From Dehalococcoidia bacterium (GTDB taxonomy: Bacteria; Chloroflexota; Dehalococcoidia; SZUA-161), in NCBI GenBank assembly GCA_004376205.1, contig SOKG01000252.1, positions 1 through 11,010 on the forward strand: a stretch of DNA of 11,010 nt, written 5' to 3'. The notes beneath the pieces were generated by a model. It had not been told where the DNA came from. It did not search any database and saw only the letters and a list, made by a program, of their open reading frames with translations. The translations under genes and the position numbers were made by a program. Shown one piece after another: positions 1-5,456 of this stretch. How positions within the stretch are numbered: position 1 is the stretch's first letter; each line of letters starts with the position of its first letter.

Positions 1-7
1 TGCGGTA

Positions 8-36
8 TTGACACTGCCTTGGAGAAGTAGTATAAG
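8..36 (+). promoter_or_regulatory. Predicted sigma-70/sigma-A-type promoter of the comEA-comEC operon
   Basis: A perfect -35 box TTGACA (8-13) is followed, after a 17-bp spacer, by TATAAG (31-36), which matches the -10 consensus at five of six positions. Transcription would start near position 42-43, giving a leader of about 160 nt before comEA. No other gene start lies between this promoter and comEA, so it most likely drives the competence operon. It could instead serve a small RNA within the leader. Confidence 0.6.
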
Positions 37-46
37 ACGACTGGCG

Positions 47-67
47 CGTGAACGCAGATCGTTCACG
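47..67 (+). other. 5'-end hairpin in the comEA leader
   Basis: CGTGAACG (47-54) and CGTTCACG (60-67) form a perfect 8-bp stem with a 5-nt loop (CAGAT). It would begin about five nucleotides after the predicted transcription start, where such hairpins are known to protect mRNA 5' ends or take part in leader regulation. No U tract follows it, so it is not an intrinsic terminator. Weaker pairings can be drawn further downstream (GGTGC 79-83 with GCACC 122-126; GTCC 85-88 with GGAC 99-102), but they are short and may be chance. Confidence 0.5.
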
Positions 68-164
68 AGACATTTCCTGGTGCGGTCCACCTCCAACAGG
101 ACTCTCCCGAATGAATCAAGGGCACCTTCGTCAGCCAGGCGGATTTGCTGCGAAAGGTAGCAAG

Positions 165-203
165 ATGGGGCAAAGGATTGAAAGGGAATCAGGCCTGGTA
201 TAG
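165..203 (+). other. Possible upstream leader ORF (12 codons) before comEA
   Basis: An ATG at 165 preceded by AAAGG (153-157) opens a 12-codon frame encoding MGQRIERESGLV, which stops with TAG at 201-203, three bases before the comEA ATG. The comEA start has no convincing Shine-Dalgarno of its own, so reinitiation after this short frame is a plausible way to translate comEA. This rests only on position and spacing, and a 12-codon frame can arise by chance. Confidence 0.25.
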
Positions 204-206
204 ACC

Positions 207-731
207 ATGGACTGGCTAGAGCGGCACCGCACGCCCGTTATTGCGCTATTGGCAGCCCTTATCGTGATAGGTGGGGCGGTGCTCCTCTATCGCCAGTGTG
301 CTTTGCCTCAATCCGTTGAGATAGTCATCTCGCCGCCATCCCCTGAGATTCATGTCTACGTCGAGGGAGAGGTAGTCAGCCCTGGCGTCTACATGTTGCA
401 AGATGGCGACCGCGTTGTAGATGCTATCGAGGCTGCTGGTGGGTTTACCGCGGATGCCGACCAGGGTGCGGTCAATCTCGCCGCCCCCCTGAGGGACGGA
501 GACCGCGTCCATGTGTACAGGATCGGCGATGTTCCCCAAAAGATCAACCTCAACACCGCTGAGGCATGGTTGCTTCAGAGCCTGCCCGGGATCGGAGAGA
601 CGCTGGCCCAGAGAATCATTGACTATCGCAACGAGAACGGTCCTTTTCAGCCGATCGAGGACTTGAAGAAGGTGGAGGGGATCGGGGCGGCGACATTTGA
701 GAAGTTGAAAGATAAGATCGCCGTTCGCTAG
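207..731 (+). CDS. comEA: ComEA-like competence DNA-binding protein (SLBB + helix-hairpin-helix)
   Basis: This protein is predicted to bind double-stranded DNA at the outer face of the membrane and pass it to the uptake channel. The 174 residues start with a short basic segment and a single membrane anchor at about 9-28. An SLBB-like beta-grasp region follows (about 48-105, with VYVEGEVVSPG at 50-60). A C-terminal helix-hairpin-helix pair covers about 112-172, beginning INLNTAEAWLLQSLPGIG and containing the hairpins LPGIGETLA (126-134) and VEGIGAATF (156-164). Length and domain order match the ComEA family. comEC follows on the same strand about 170 bp later, the classic pairing. ATG 207 is the first start that precedes the anchor, although no clear ribosome binding site lies before it. 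Function is confident; whether natural transformation actually occurs cannot be seen here. Confidence 0.92.
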   Translation: MDWLERHRTPVIALLAALIVIGGAVLLYRQCALPQSVEIVISPPSPEIHVYVEGEVVSPGVYMLQDGDRVVDAIEAAGGFTADADQGAVNLAAPLRDGDRVHVYRIGDVPQKINLNTAEAWLLQSLPGIGETLAQRIIDYRNENGPFQPIEDLKKVEGIGAATFEKLKDKIAVR

Positions 732-757
732 CTTCCCTATCAGGCTGTCCGAAAAGG

Positions 758-846
758 GTAGCGTTGCCACTCCCTTCGGGCTTGAGCCTCAGGGCGAAAC
801 GCCTGTGGCAACGAATGCTTCGTCGTGACAGGAGCCACGACGCTAC
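758..846. repeat. 89-bp nested palindromic (REP/MITE-like) unit between comEA and comEC
   Basis: Three inverted repeats are nested in 89 bp. Outer ends are GTAGCGT (758-764) and ACGCTAC (840-846). Inside are CGTTGCCAC (762-770) with GTGGCAACG (805-813), and then CGTCGTG (821-827) with CACGACG (836-842). All arms are perfect. The layout looks like a compact interspersed repeat or an RNA-folding element rather than coding DNA. Only one copy is present in the window, so its repetitive nature is unproven. Confidence 0.5.
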
Positions 847-899
847 ACAGGGTGAGGTCTTTGGAGAACTACTCATCGGCGCCTGTTTGAGAGACAAGT

Positions 900-3341
900 A
901 TGAGGCTCATATACCTGAGTTCGTCCTGGATTATCGGGATCTATTTGGGCATGTGGGCTGGTTTTCACTGGGCCGCTATTGCCGCCGTTGCTGGAGTCGC
1001 GCTTCTTGCTTTCCTCTTGCGTCGTGGAAAGGCGCTGCTGCTTGTGCTATGTCTCATCGTACTCGTCGGTGGCATCTTCCGCTTCCAGACCACTGTCCCT
1101 AATGTGGATGAGAGCACACTCCAGTTCCATAACGATAAGGGCGTAGTGCAAATAAAGGGCCTGGTCGCCGCCGACCCAGAGCCCACAGACAGCGCCGTCG
1201 CTCTCCGCCTCGATGCCAGGGAGATAAAGGTGGGAGAGGTATGGAGGGATGCCTCAGGGGTGGTCTTGGTCTATGCGCCCCGGTTCCCCTCTCCCGATTT
1301 CCTCTTTTCGCATGGCCCGCGCGATCCCCCCTATTACCGCTATGGTGACCTGGTGCAGGTCGAGGGCGAATTGGAGACGCCGCCGGAATTCGAGGGATTC
1401 GATTGGCGAGAATACCTCGCCCGCCAGGGCATACACTCCATTATCTACTATCCTGCTCAGATGGAGCTTCTCGCCAGTGGGCAGGGGTTTAAGCCTCAAC
1501 AGTGGCTCTACGGACTGAGGAATCGAATGTCTGAGTCTCTGGAGGATGCTCTGCACGAACCCCAGGGATCGCTGGCTCAGGCTACTCTCCTCGGAAAGCG
1601 CAGTAATATCCCGGATGAGCTCAGAGATTCCCTCTCACAAACGGGGACGGCGCATGTTATCGCCATCTCCGGGCTCCACATCGCCATCGTGGGCGGTATC
1701 GCGCTCAGTTTCTGGGCGTGGCTATTCGGGAGAAGACGTCCCACATATTTCTTGCTCGCTCTTGTCGCTATCTGGGGCTATGCCCTGCTCACCGGGTTGC
1801 ATGCCCCTGCGCTGCGCGCCGCGATCATGGTCAGCCTGTGGCTCTTTGCTGATTATATCGGCAGACCGCGCAGCGCTCTAACCTCGCTCCTTTTCGCCGC
1901 TGCACTCATGATAGGGATTCACCCCTCGATTATGCGCGAGGTTTCCTTCCAAATGAGCTTCGCGGCAATGGCGGGGCTGATACTACTGACTCCGCGCTTT
2001 CGATCATGGGGCAGAAGGGCTCTTAAGCTGACTGATGGGGGTAGAACGGGATTAGGCTTTGTTGTCGACAGCCTCTCGATCACACTGGGGGCTGTCCTGG
2101 CCATCATGCCCATCATCGCCTACTACTTCCATCAAATCTCGCTGGTGGTCCTCCCTGCCAACTTCTTCGCCCTGCCGGCGCTGCCCGGCGCCATCGGCAC
2201 CGCCGCCCTCGTCGCGATTTTCGGGCTCTTTGCCCCGCCGCTGGCTCAGGTTCTGGGGTGGGTCGCCTGGCTTTTCCTCAGCTACATGATCGAGGTCATC
2301 GAGTTCTTCTCATCCCTGCCCTTTGCCTCCATTGAATTGAAAGAAGTTGGCGCTCCCTTTGTTTGGGGGTATTATGTTGTTCTGGGCGCAGGACTATGGG
2401 CATGCAGTAACCGGTCGAGGCTGGGTGCAACCATGAGCAAGGCGAAAGCACGTCTATCATTGGTGCCGGAGCTTTTCAGGAGGGTGCCGGCGAAATTCGT
2501 CGTTCCACTTCTTATTGTCGTGGCTGCCCTGGTATGGATCGCTGCCTTCACGGTGCCTGATAACCGGCTCCACGTTTTCTTCCTCGACGTAGGGCAGGGT
2601 GATGCCATCCTGATTCAAAAAGGCCACCAGCAGATCCTTATCGACGGTGGCCCCGATCCCGAGAAGGTGAGCCTTGAGCTTGGCGATAAGCTGCCCTTCT
2701 GGGACCGGACTATAGAGCTTGTCATCCTGACGCATCCTGAAGTGGACCACATCACAGGGTTAGTTGAGGTGCTCCAGCGCTACGAGGTCAAGCAAGTTCT
2801 GACCAGCGGGCAGGAATGTGACTCCTCTGTTTGTGTCGAATGGCGCAGGCTGATTGAAGAGAAGGACATCGAGCACACTATTGCCCGGGCAGGGCAGCGA
2901 ATCGCGCTGTCTGGAGAGGTAAGCTTGGAGGTGCTTCACCCCCAGAGGACGTTGCTCCAGGCGACTGCTTCTGATGTAAACAATAACTCGCTAGTAATGA
3001 GGCTGGTTTTCCACGATTTCAGCCTGCTGCTCCCAGGGGACGTCTTCGAGGAGGCGGAGCAGCATTTGCTTGACCGGAGGTTCAGCCTGAGAAGCACTGC
3101 ACTCAAAGTCCCACACCACGGGTCCGACACTTCCAGTTGCTCGGAGTTTCTCACTGGAGTCGATCCTCAGCTGGCGGTTATCTCAGTGGGAGAGGGGAAC
3201 CCATTCGGGCATCCCAGCCCGGAGGTAGTGGAGAGGTTGGGGGAAATGGTTGGCGAGGACAGCGTGTATCTGACCTCGCAGCAGGGCACTATCGAGCTGA
3301 TCACCGATGGCAAGAGGCTGTGGGTGCGAACGGAGAGGTGA
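900..3341 (+). CDS. comEC: ComEC/Rec2-family DNA uptake channel with C-terminal metallo-beta-lactamase domain
   Basis: ComEC forms the inner-membrane channel for entry of transforming single-stranded DNA. The 813-residue protein has the full family layout. An N-terminal hydrophobic stretch (about 8-60) leads into a DUF4131-like beta domain (about 65-200). The multi-pass Competence domain spans about 225-505 and includes the diagnostic AHVIAISGLHIAIVGG (251-266) and the LTGLHAPALRAAIM region (297-310). The C-terminal metallo-beta-lactamase domain is at about 555-810, with LDVGQGDAIL (562-571), the metal-site motif HPEVDH (612-617), LLPGDVFEEAE (710-720) and VPHHGSD (737-743). The MBL domain is a proposed nuclease that degrades the non-transported strand. 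ATG 900 is the first possible start, since an in-frame TGA lies at 888-890. The ribosome binding site is weak. The gene follows comEA and appears intact. Confidence 0.95.
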   Translation: MRLIYLSSSWIIGIYLGMWAGFHWAAIAAVAGVALLAFLLRRGKALLLVLCLIVLVGGIFRFQTTVPNVDESTLQFHNDKGVVQIKGLVAADPEPTDSAVALRLDAREIKVGEVWRDASGVVLVYAPRFPSPDFLFSHGPRDPPYYRYGDLVQVEGELETPPEFEGFDWREYLARQGIHSIIYYPAQMELLASGQGFKPQQWLYGLRNRMSESLEDALHEPQGSLAQATLLGKRSNIPDELRDSLSQTGTAHVIAISGLHIAIVGGIALSFWAWLFGRRRPTYFLLALVAIWGYALLTGLHAPALRAAIMVSLWLFADYIGRPRSALTSLLFAAALMIGIHPSIMREVSFQMSFAAMAGLILLTPRFRSWGRRALKLTDGGRTGLGFVVDSLSITLGAVLAIMPIIAYYFHQISLVVLPANFFALPALPGAIGTAALVAIFGLFAPPLAQVLGWVAWLFLSYMIEVIEFFSSLPFASIELKEVGAPFVWGYYVVLGAGLWACSNRSRLGATMSKAKARLSLVPELFRRVPAKFVVPLLIVVAALVWIAAFTVPDNRLHVFFLDVGQGDAILIQKGHQQILIDGGPDPEKVSLELGDKLPFWDRTIELVILTHPEVDHITGLVEVLQRYEVKQVLTSGQECDSSVCVEWRRLIEEKDIEHTIARAGQRIALSGEVSLEVLHPQRTLLQATASDVNNNSLVMRLVFHDFSLLLPGDVFEEAEQHLLDRRFSLRSTALKVPHHGSDTSSCSEFLTGVDPQLAVISVGEGNPFGHPSPEVVERLGEMVGEDSVYLTSQQGTIELITDGKRLWVRTER

Positions 3342-3365
3342 AGTGGGAGCAATTGTCCATTGATA

Positions 3366-3375
3366 CTAAAGATCG
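3366..3375. repeat. Left target-site duplication of the toxin-antitoxin cassette
   Basis: CTAAAGATCG here is repeated exactly at 4099-4108, and each copy abuts one of the terminal inverted repeats. This is the expected footprint of a transposition event. If the inverted repeats are read as 12 bp, the duplication becomes the 8-bp TAAAGATC. Confidence 0.75.
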
Positions 3376-3386
3376 GTAGTGGGTCA
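3376..3386 (+). repeat. Left terminal inverted repeat of the cassette
   Basis: GTAGTGGGTCA is an exact inverse complement of 4088-4098. Its core TAGTGGG (3377-3383) recurs at 3414-3420 just upstream of the cassette promoter, which may be a second binding site for a transposase or for the antitoxin. Confidence 0.75.
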
Positions 3387-3415
3387 ATTTGAATAATAAT
3401 ATTAAAATGTCAATA

Positions 3416-3455
3416 GTGGGAAAGTGGGATTATACCACTTGACATTCTATCCCAC
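3416..3455 (+). promoter_or_regulatory. Candidate operator (GTGGGA repeats and palindrome) over the toxin-antitoxin promoter
   Basis: GTGGGA occurs at 3416-3421 and again at 3424-3429, with the inverse TCCCAC at 3450-3455 in the promoter spacer. A palindrome AAGTGG (3422-3427) / CCACTT (3435-3440) runs into the -35 box. Type II antitoxins commonly autorepress through palindromes overlapping their promoter, so this is a plausible binding site for the antitoxin. No binding is shown by sequence alone. Confidence 0.5.
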
Positions 3456-3467
3456 CTATGTTATAGT
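3439..3467 (+). promoter_or_regulatory. Near-consensus promoter of the toxin-antitoxin operon
   Basis: TTGACA (3439-3444), a 17-bp spacer and TATAGT (3462-3467) form a near-perfect sigma-70/sigma-A promoter. The predicted start point at about 3474-3475 lies only two to three bases before the antitoxin ATG at 3477. The mRNA should therefore be leaderless or almost so, which agrees with the absence of any Shine-Dalgarno sequence. Confidence 0.75.
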
Positions 3468-3476
3468 TATGCCATA

Positions 3477-3776
3477 ATGACAGAGCTAATAAAAGATACA
3501 GCATTCGAAATGGTGGCTAATGGTGTAAAACCGGACAGTAAGAGGCGCATAGTTCTCCCCAATGATACAGTGGGGGAAGGCGTTACCTACCATATATACC
3601 ACAACAGCCTTGGGCAGATCGTTTTAGACCCCCAAGTAAGCATTCCTGCTTATGAAGTTTGGCTGTTTAAAAACCCCGATGCTTTAGCCTTGGTAAAGCA
3701 AGGTCTATTAGAATCAGCACAAGGTCTTGCTAAGAGTCGCGGTTCGTTTGCCAAATATGCTAGTGATGCGTCGTGA
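3477..3776 (+). CDS. Putative antitoxin, AbrB/MazE-like N-terminal motif (type II TA)
   Basis: This 99-residue protein is the likely antitoxin of the pair. Residues 19-28 contain KRRIVLP, preceded by KPDS. That resembles the swapped-hairpin AbrB/MazE/SpoVT-type motif (K-x-R-I-x-L-P), which would bind the operator upstream. The stretch YHIYHNSLGQIVLDP (38-52) fits the following beta strands. The C-terminal part (VWLFKNPDALALVKQGLLESAQGL, in the 61-84 region) is a helical segment typical of a toxin-binding tail. The gene overlaps the downstream toxin by 11 bp, so the two are translationally coupled. ATG 3477 directly follows the promoter. The family assignment rests on motif resemblance and gene arrangement, not on a search. 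A small DNA-binding regulator without antitoxin activity is the main alternative. Confidence 0.7.
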   Translation: MTELIKDTAFEMVANGVKPDSKRRIVLPNDTVGEGVTYHIYHNSLGQIVLDPQVSIPAYEVWLFKNPDALALVKQGLLESAQGLAKSRGSFAKYASDAS

Positions 3777-4083
3777 GTTAATTTTTACTCCCACGGCATA
3801 CCAAGAATACAAAGCACTATCAAATAATCCAGCAAAAAAGGGCGTACTAAAGCAGGTACGGAAGACTCTAGCACTTATTGAGATAAACCTACGCCATCCC
3901 TCCCTAAACACTCACGAGTACCATTCCCTTACGGGCCTCAATGGCGAAAAGGTTTTTGAGGCGTATGCTCAACAAAAAACGCCAGCAGCCTATAGGGTCT
4001 TTTTTCATTATGGCCCAGATAGGGTTGAAAAAGGGGAACGGATACCCGTCATTACAATTTTTACTATTACCCCTCACCCCTGA
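3766..4083 (+). CDS. Putative RelE/ParE-superfamily toxin
   Basis: This 105-residue basic protein is probably the toxin partner. RelE/ParE-fold toxins act as ribosome-dependent mRNA endonucleases or gyrase inhibitors. Visible features are an N-terminal beta strand and helix (RRELIFTPTAYQEYKAL, 2-18) and a lysine/arginine-rich helix at about 24-35. A conserved-looking block NLRHPSLNTHEYHSL (41-55) follows, then VFEAYAQ (63-69), the fold-typical strand AAYRVFFHYG (74-83), and a final ITIFTITPHP. ATG 3766 overlaps the antitoxin end by 11 bp, the normal antitoxin-first layout. Earlier in-frame starts at 3727 (TTG) and 3757 (ATG) would lengthen the overlap and look less likely. The stop is four bases from the right terminal inverted repeat. 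Which activity it has, RNase or otherwise, cannot be told here. Confidence 0.7.
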   Translation: MRRELIFTPTAYQEYKALSNNPAKKGVLKQVRKTLALIEINLRHPSLNTHEYHSLTGLNGEKVFEAYAQQKTPAAYRVFFHYGPDRVEKGERIPVITIFTITPHP

Positions 4084-4087
4084 AGAA

Positions 4088-4098
4088 TGACCCACTAC
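4088..4098 (-). repeat. Right terminal inverted repeat of the cassette
   Basis: TGACCCACTAC is the exact inverse complement of 3376-3386. Similarity is not convincing further inward, so the shared end is 11 bp, or 12 bp if one flanking base pair is counted. Confidence 0.75.
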
Positions 4099-4108
4099 CT
4101 AAAGATCG
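4099..4108. repeat. Right target-site duplication of the toxin-antitoxin cassette
   Basis: CTAAAGATCG is identical to 3366-3375. It ends six bases before the stop codon of the convergent CoA-transferase gene, so the insertion spared that gene. Confidence 0.75.
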
Positions 4109-4114
4109 CTTGAA

Positions 4115-5422
4115 CTATGTGTCCTTTTTGCTATCGTCACCTTTTGTGTGTATATCCTTCAGTCTCGATATCGCCTCATCGGCTTCCATACTGTAGGCCC
4201 ATCCCTGCGGCTTCGTGCCGATTATCTCCTCTTCAGCAAGCTGGCTGATCTCCTCCTTCGTCATTCCGAGGAGCCTTGTAAGAACATCCTCATTGTCCTG
4301 GCCCAGGGTTGGTGCTGGCCTGCGTATAGTAACTGGAGTCTCGGAGAGCTTGGCAGGAAAGCCAGGATAGGGATGGGTTCCCGTCACCGGGCGAGTGACC
4401 ACCTCGAAGAAACCTCTTTCTTCTATATGGGGGTCGCTCAGAACCTCTGCATAGGACAGGACTGGTGCTGAGGCTACCCCTGCCTGTTGCATGATTTGCA
4501 TCACCTCGCGTTTATCGTGCCGGCGGGTCCAATCTCCAATGAGCTGATCCAGGTCATCATGGTTCTCATAACGGCTCAAGGTATCAGAGAACCTCGGCTC
4601 TTTGGTCCACGGGGGATTGCCTATGGCATCACAGAATCTGGCCCATTCCTCTTCAGAGGACACGGTGATTGTGACCCATTCATCGTCGCCTTGGCAGGGA
4701 TAGACGCCGTGGGGGGACATGGAGGGATGCCGATTGCCTCTGCGAGGCTGCAGCCTCCTGTTCATGGCATAGTCCATGATGGCTCCCCCCATAAAGTTGG
4801 TGATGGCCTCCATCTGGGAGAGATCGATGTGTTGTCCCTGCCCCGTCCGGCGGCGGTGTTGTAGGGCGACCATGACGGCAACTGCGCCCATTAAGCCAGC
4901 GGCAGGGTCTGCCATGTAGCCAGTCATCATAGGTTCCCCACCGGGGTAGCCGCTGATAGTGGGCATGCCCGATATCATCTCCACATTGGGTCCGAAAGTA
5001 ACATAGTTCCGCCAGGGGCCGGTAGTCCCAAAGCCGGGCATGGAGAGCATGATGAGCCGGGGATTGATCTCTTTCAGCGCCTCGTATGATAGCCCCCAGT
5101 TCTCCATCACTCGGGGGCTGAAGTTCTCGGTGACTATGTCGCCGATCTCCACCAGACTTCTGAAGATCTCCCTTCCCCGAGGATGGTTAAGGTTGAGGGT
5201 GATGCCGTACTTGTTTCTGTTGGCTCCATTGAACACGGCAGACCACTCGTATCCGTCCTGAGTCGGCCATCCACCGAGCAACCTCAAGTAGTCCAAACGC
5301 TGTATAGACTCGATTTTGACTACCTCGGCTCCCAAATCCGCCAATAACGCTGTAGCCATGGGCCCTGCCCAGTAGATGCAAGCATCGATTATCCTCACGC
5401 CCTGCAGTGGTAGTGCTGACAT
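4115..5422 (-). CDS. Family III CoA-transferase (CaiB/BaiF type), canonical Asp
   Basis: Family III CoA-transferases move CoA between carboxylic acids through aspartyl-anhydride and thioester intermediates. This 435-residue cytosolic protein opens with LQGVRIIDACIYWAGPMAT (6-24) and LADLGAEVVKIE (27-38), the typical CoA-binding Rossmann start. VTENFSPRVMENWGL (97-111) and GFGTTGPWRN (130-139) follow. The nucleophile region is YMADPAAGLMGAVA with Asp172, in the position of the catalytic Asp of formyl-CoA transferase, then RRRTGQGQHIDLS (190-202). The C-terminal dimer region carries DPHIEERGFFEVV. ATG 5422 has AAGGGGG at 5429-5435 just upstream. It lies 34 bp downstream of a second CoA-transferase on the same strand, so the two are almost certainly co-transcribed and may form one enzyme. 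The substrate cannot be read from the sequence; names such as formyl-CoA, carnitine or benzylsuccinate transferase would be over-calls. Confidence 0.88.
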   Translation of the reverse strand: MSALPLQGVRIIDACIYWAGPMATALLADLGAEVVKIESIQRLDYLRLLGGWPTQDGYEWSAVFNGANRNKYGITLNLNHPRGREIFRSLVEIGDIVTENFSPRVMENWGLSYEALKEINPRLIMLSMPGFGTTGPWRNYVTFGPNVEMISGMPTISGYPGGEPMMTGYMADPAAGLMGAVAVMVALQHRRRTGQGQHIDLSQMEAITNFMGGAIMDYAMNRRLQPRRGNRHPSMSPHGVYPCQGDDEWVTITVSSEEEWARFCDAIGNPPWTKEPRFSDTLSRYENHDDLDQLIGDWTRRHDKREVMQIMQQAGVASAPVLSYAEVLSDPHIEERGFFEVVTRPVTGTHPYPGFPAKLSETPVTIRRPAPTLGQDNEDVLTRLLGMTKEEISQLAEEEIIGTKPQGWAYSMEADEAISRLKDIHTKGDDSKKDT

Positions 5423-5456
5423 CTTCTACCCCCTTGTTGAATGGAATTCGACCTTC

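Larger units (their letters stand above)
3376..4098. mobile_element. Transposase-less insertion cassette carrying a toxin-antitoxin-like pair
   Basis: A 723-bp segment has perfect 11-bp terminal inverted repeats, GTAGTGGGTCA (3376-3386) and TGACCCACTAC (4088-4098), flanked by perfect 10-bp direct repeats. It contains only the antitoxin and toxin genes and their promoter; the toxin stop lies four bases inside the right terminal repeat. It is visibly richer in A+T than the neighbours: hand counts of single 60-base lines give 24/60 G+C at 3481-3540 and 27/60 at 4021-4080, against 41/60 at 2221-2280 in comEC. No transposase is encoded, so movement would need an enzyme in trans, as for MITEs and mobile insertion cassettes. 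Duplications of 8 bp (IS1595, ISL3, IS256 and IS66 families) or 10 bp (IS4-like families) are both possible, and the parent family is unresolved. Confidence 0.8.

Noticed and set aside
764..1102. Open frame of 112 codons overlapping the start of comEC
   Set aside because: It lies across the palindromic unit and out of frame with comEC, and its translation is rich in Arg, Cys and Trp with no family features. It is a shadow.
4148..4864. Plus-strand open frames opposite the CoA-transferase gene
   Set aside because: They are antisense to a gene with clear family motifs, show no ribosome binding sites and have no recognisable protein features.
4955..4961. A further TAGTGGG inside the CoA-transferase gene
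   Set aside because: It is a seven-base match within coding sequence without palindromic partner or duplication; chance is sufficient.
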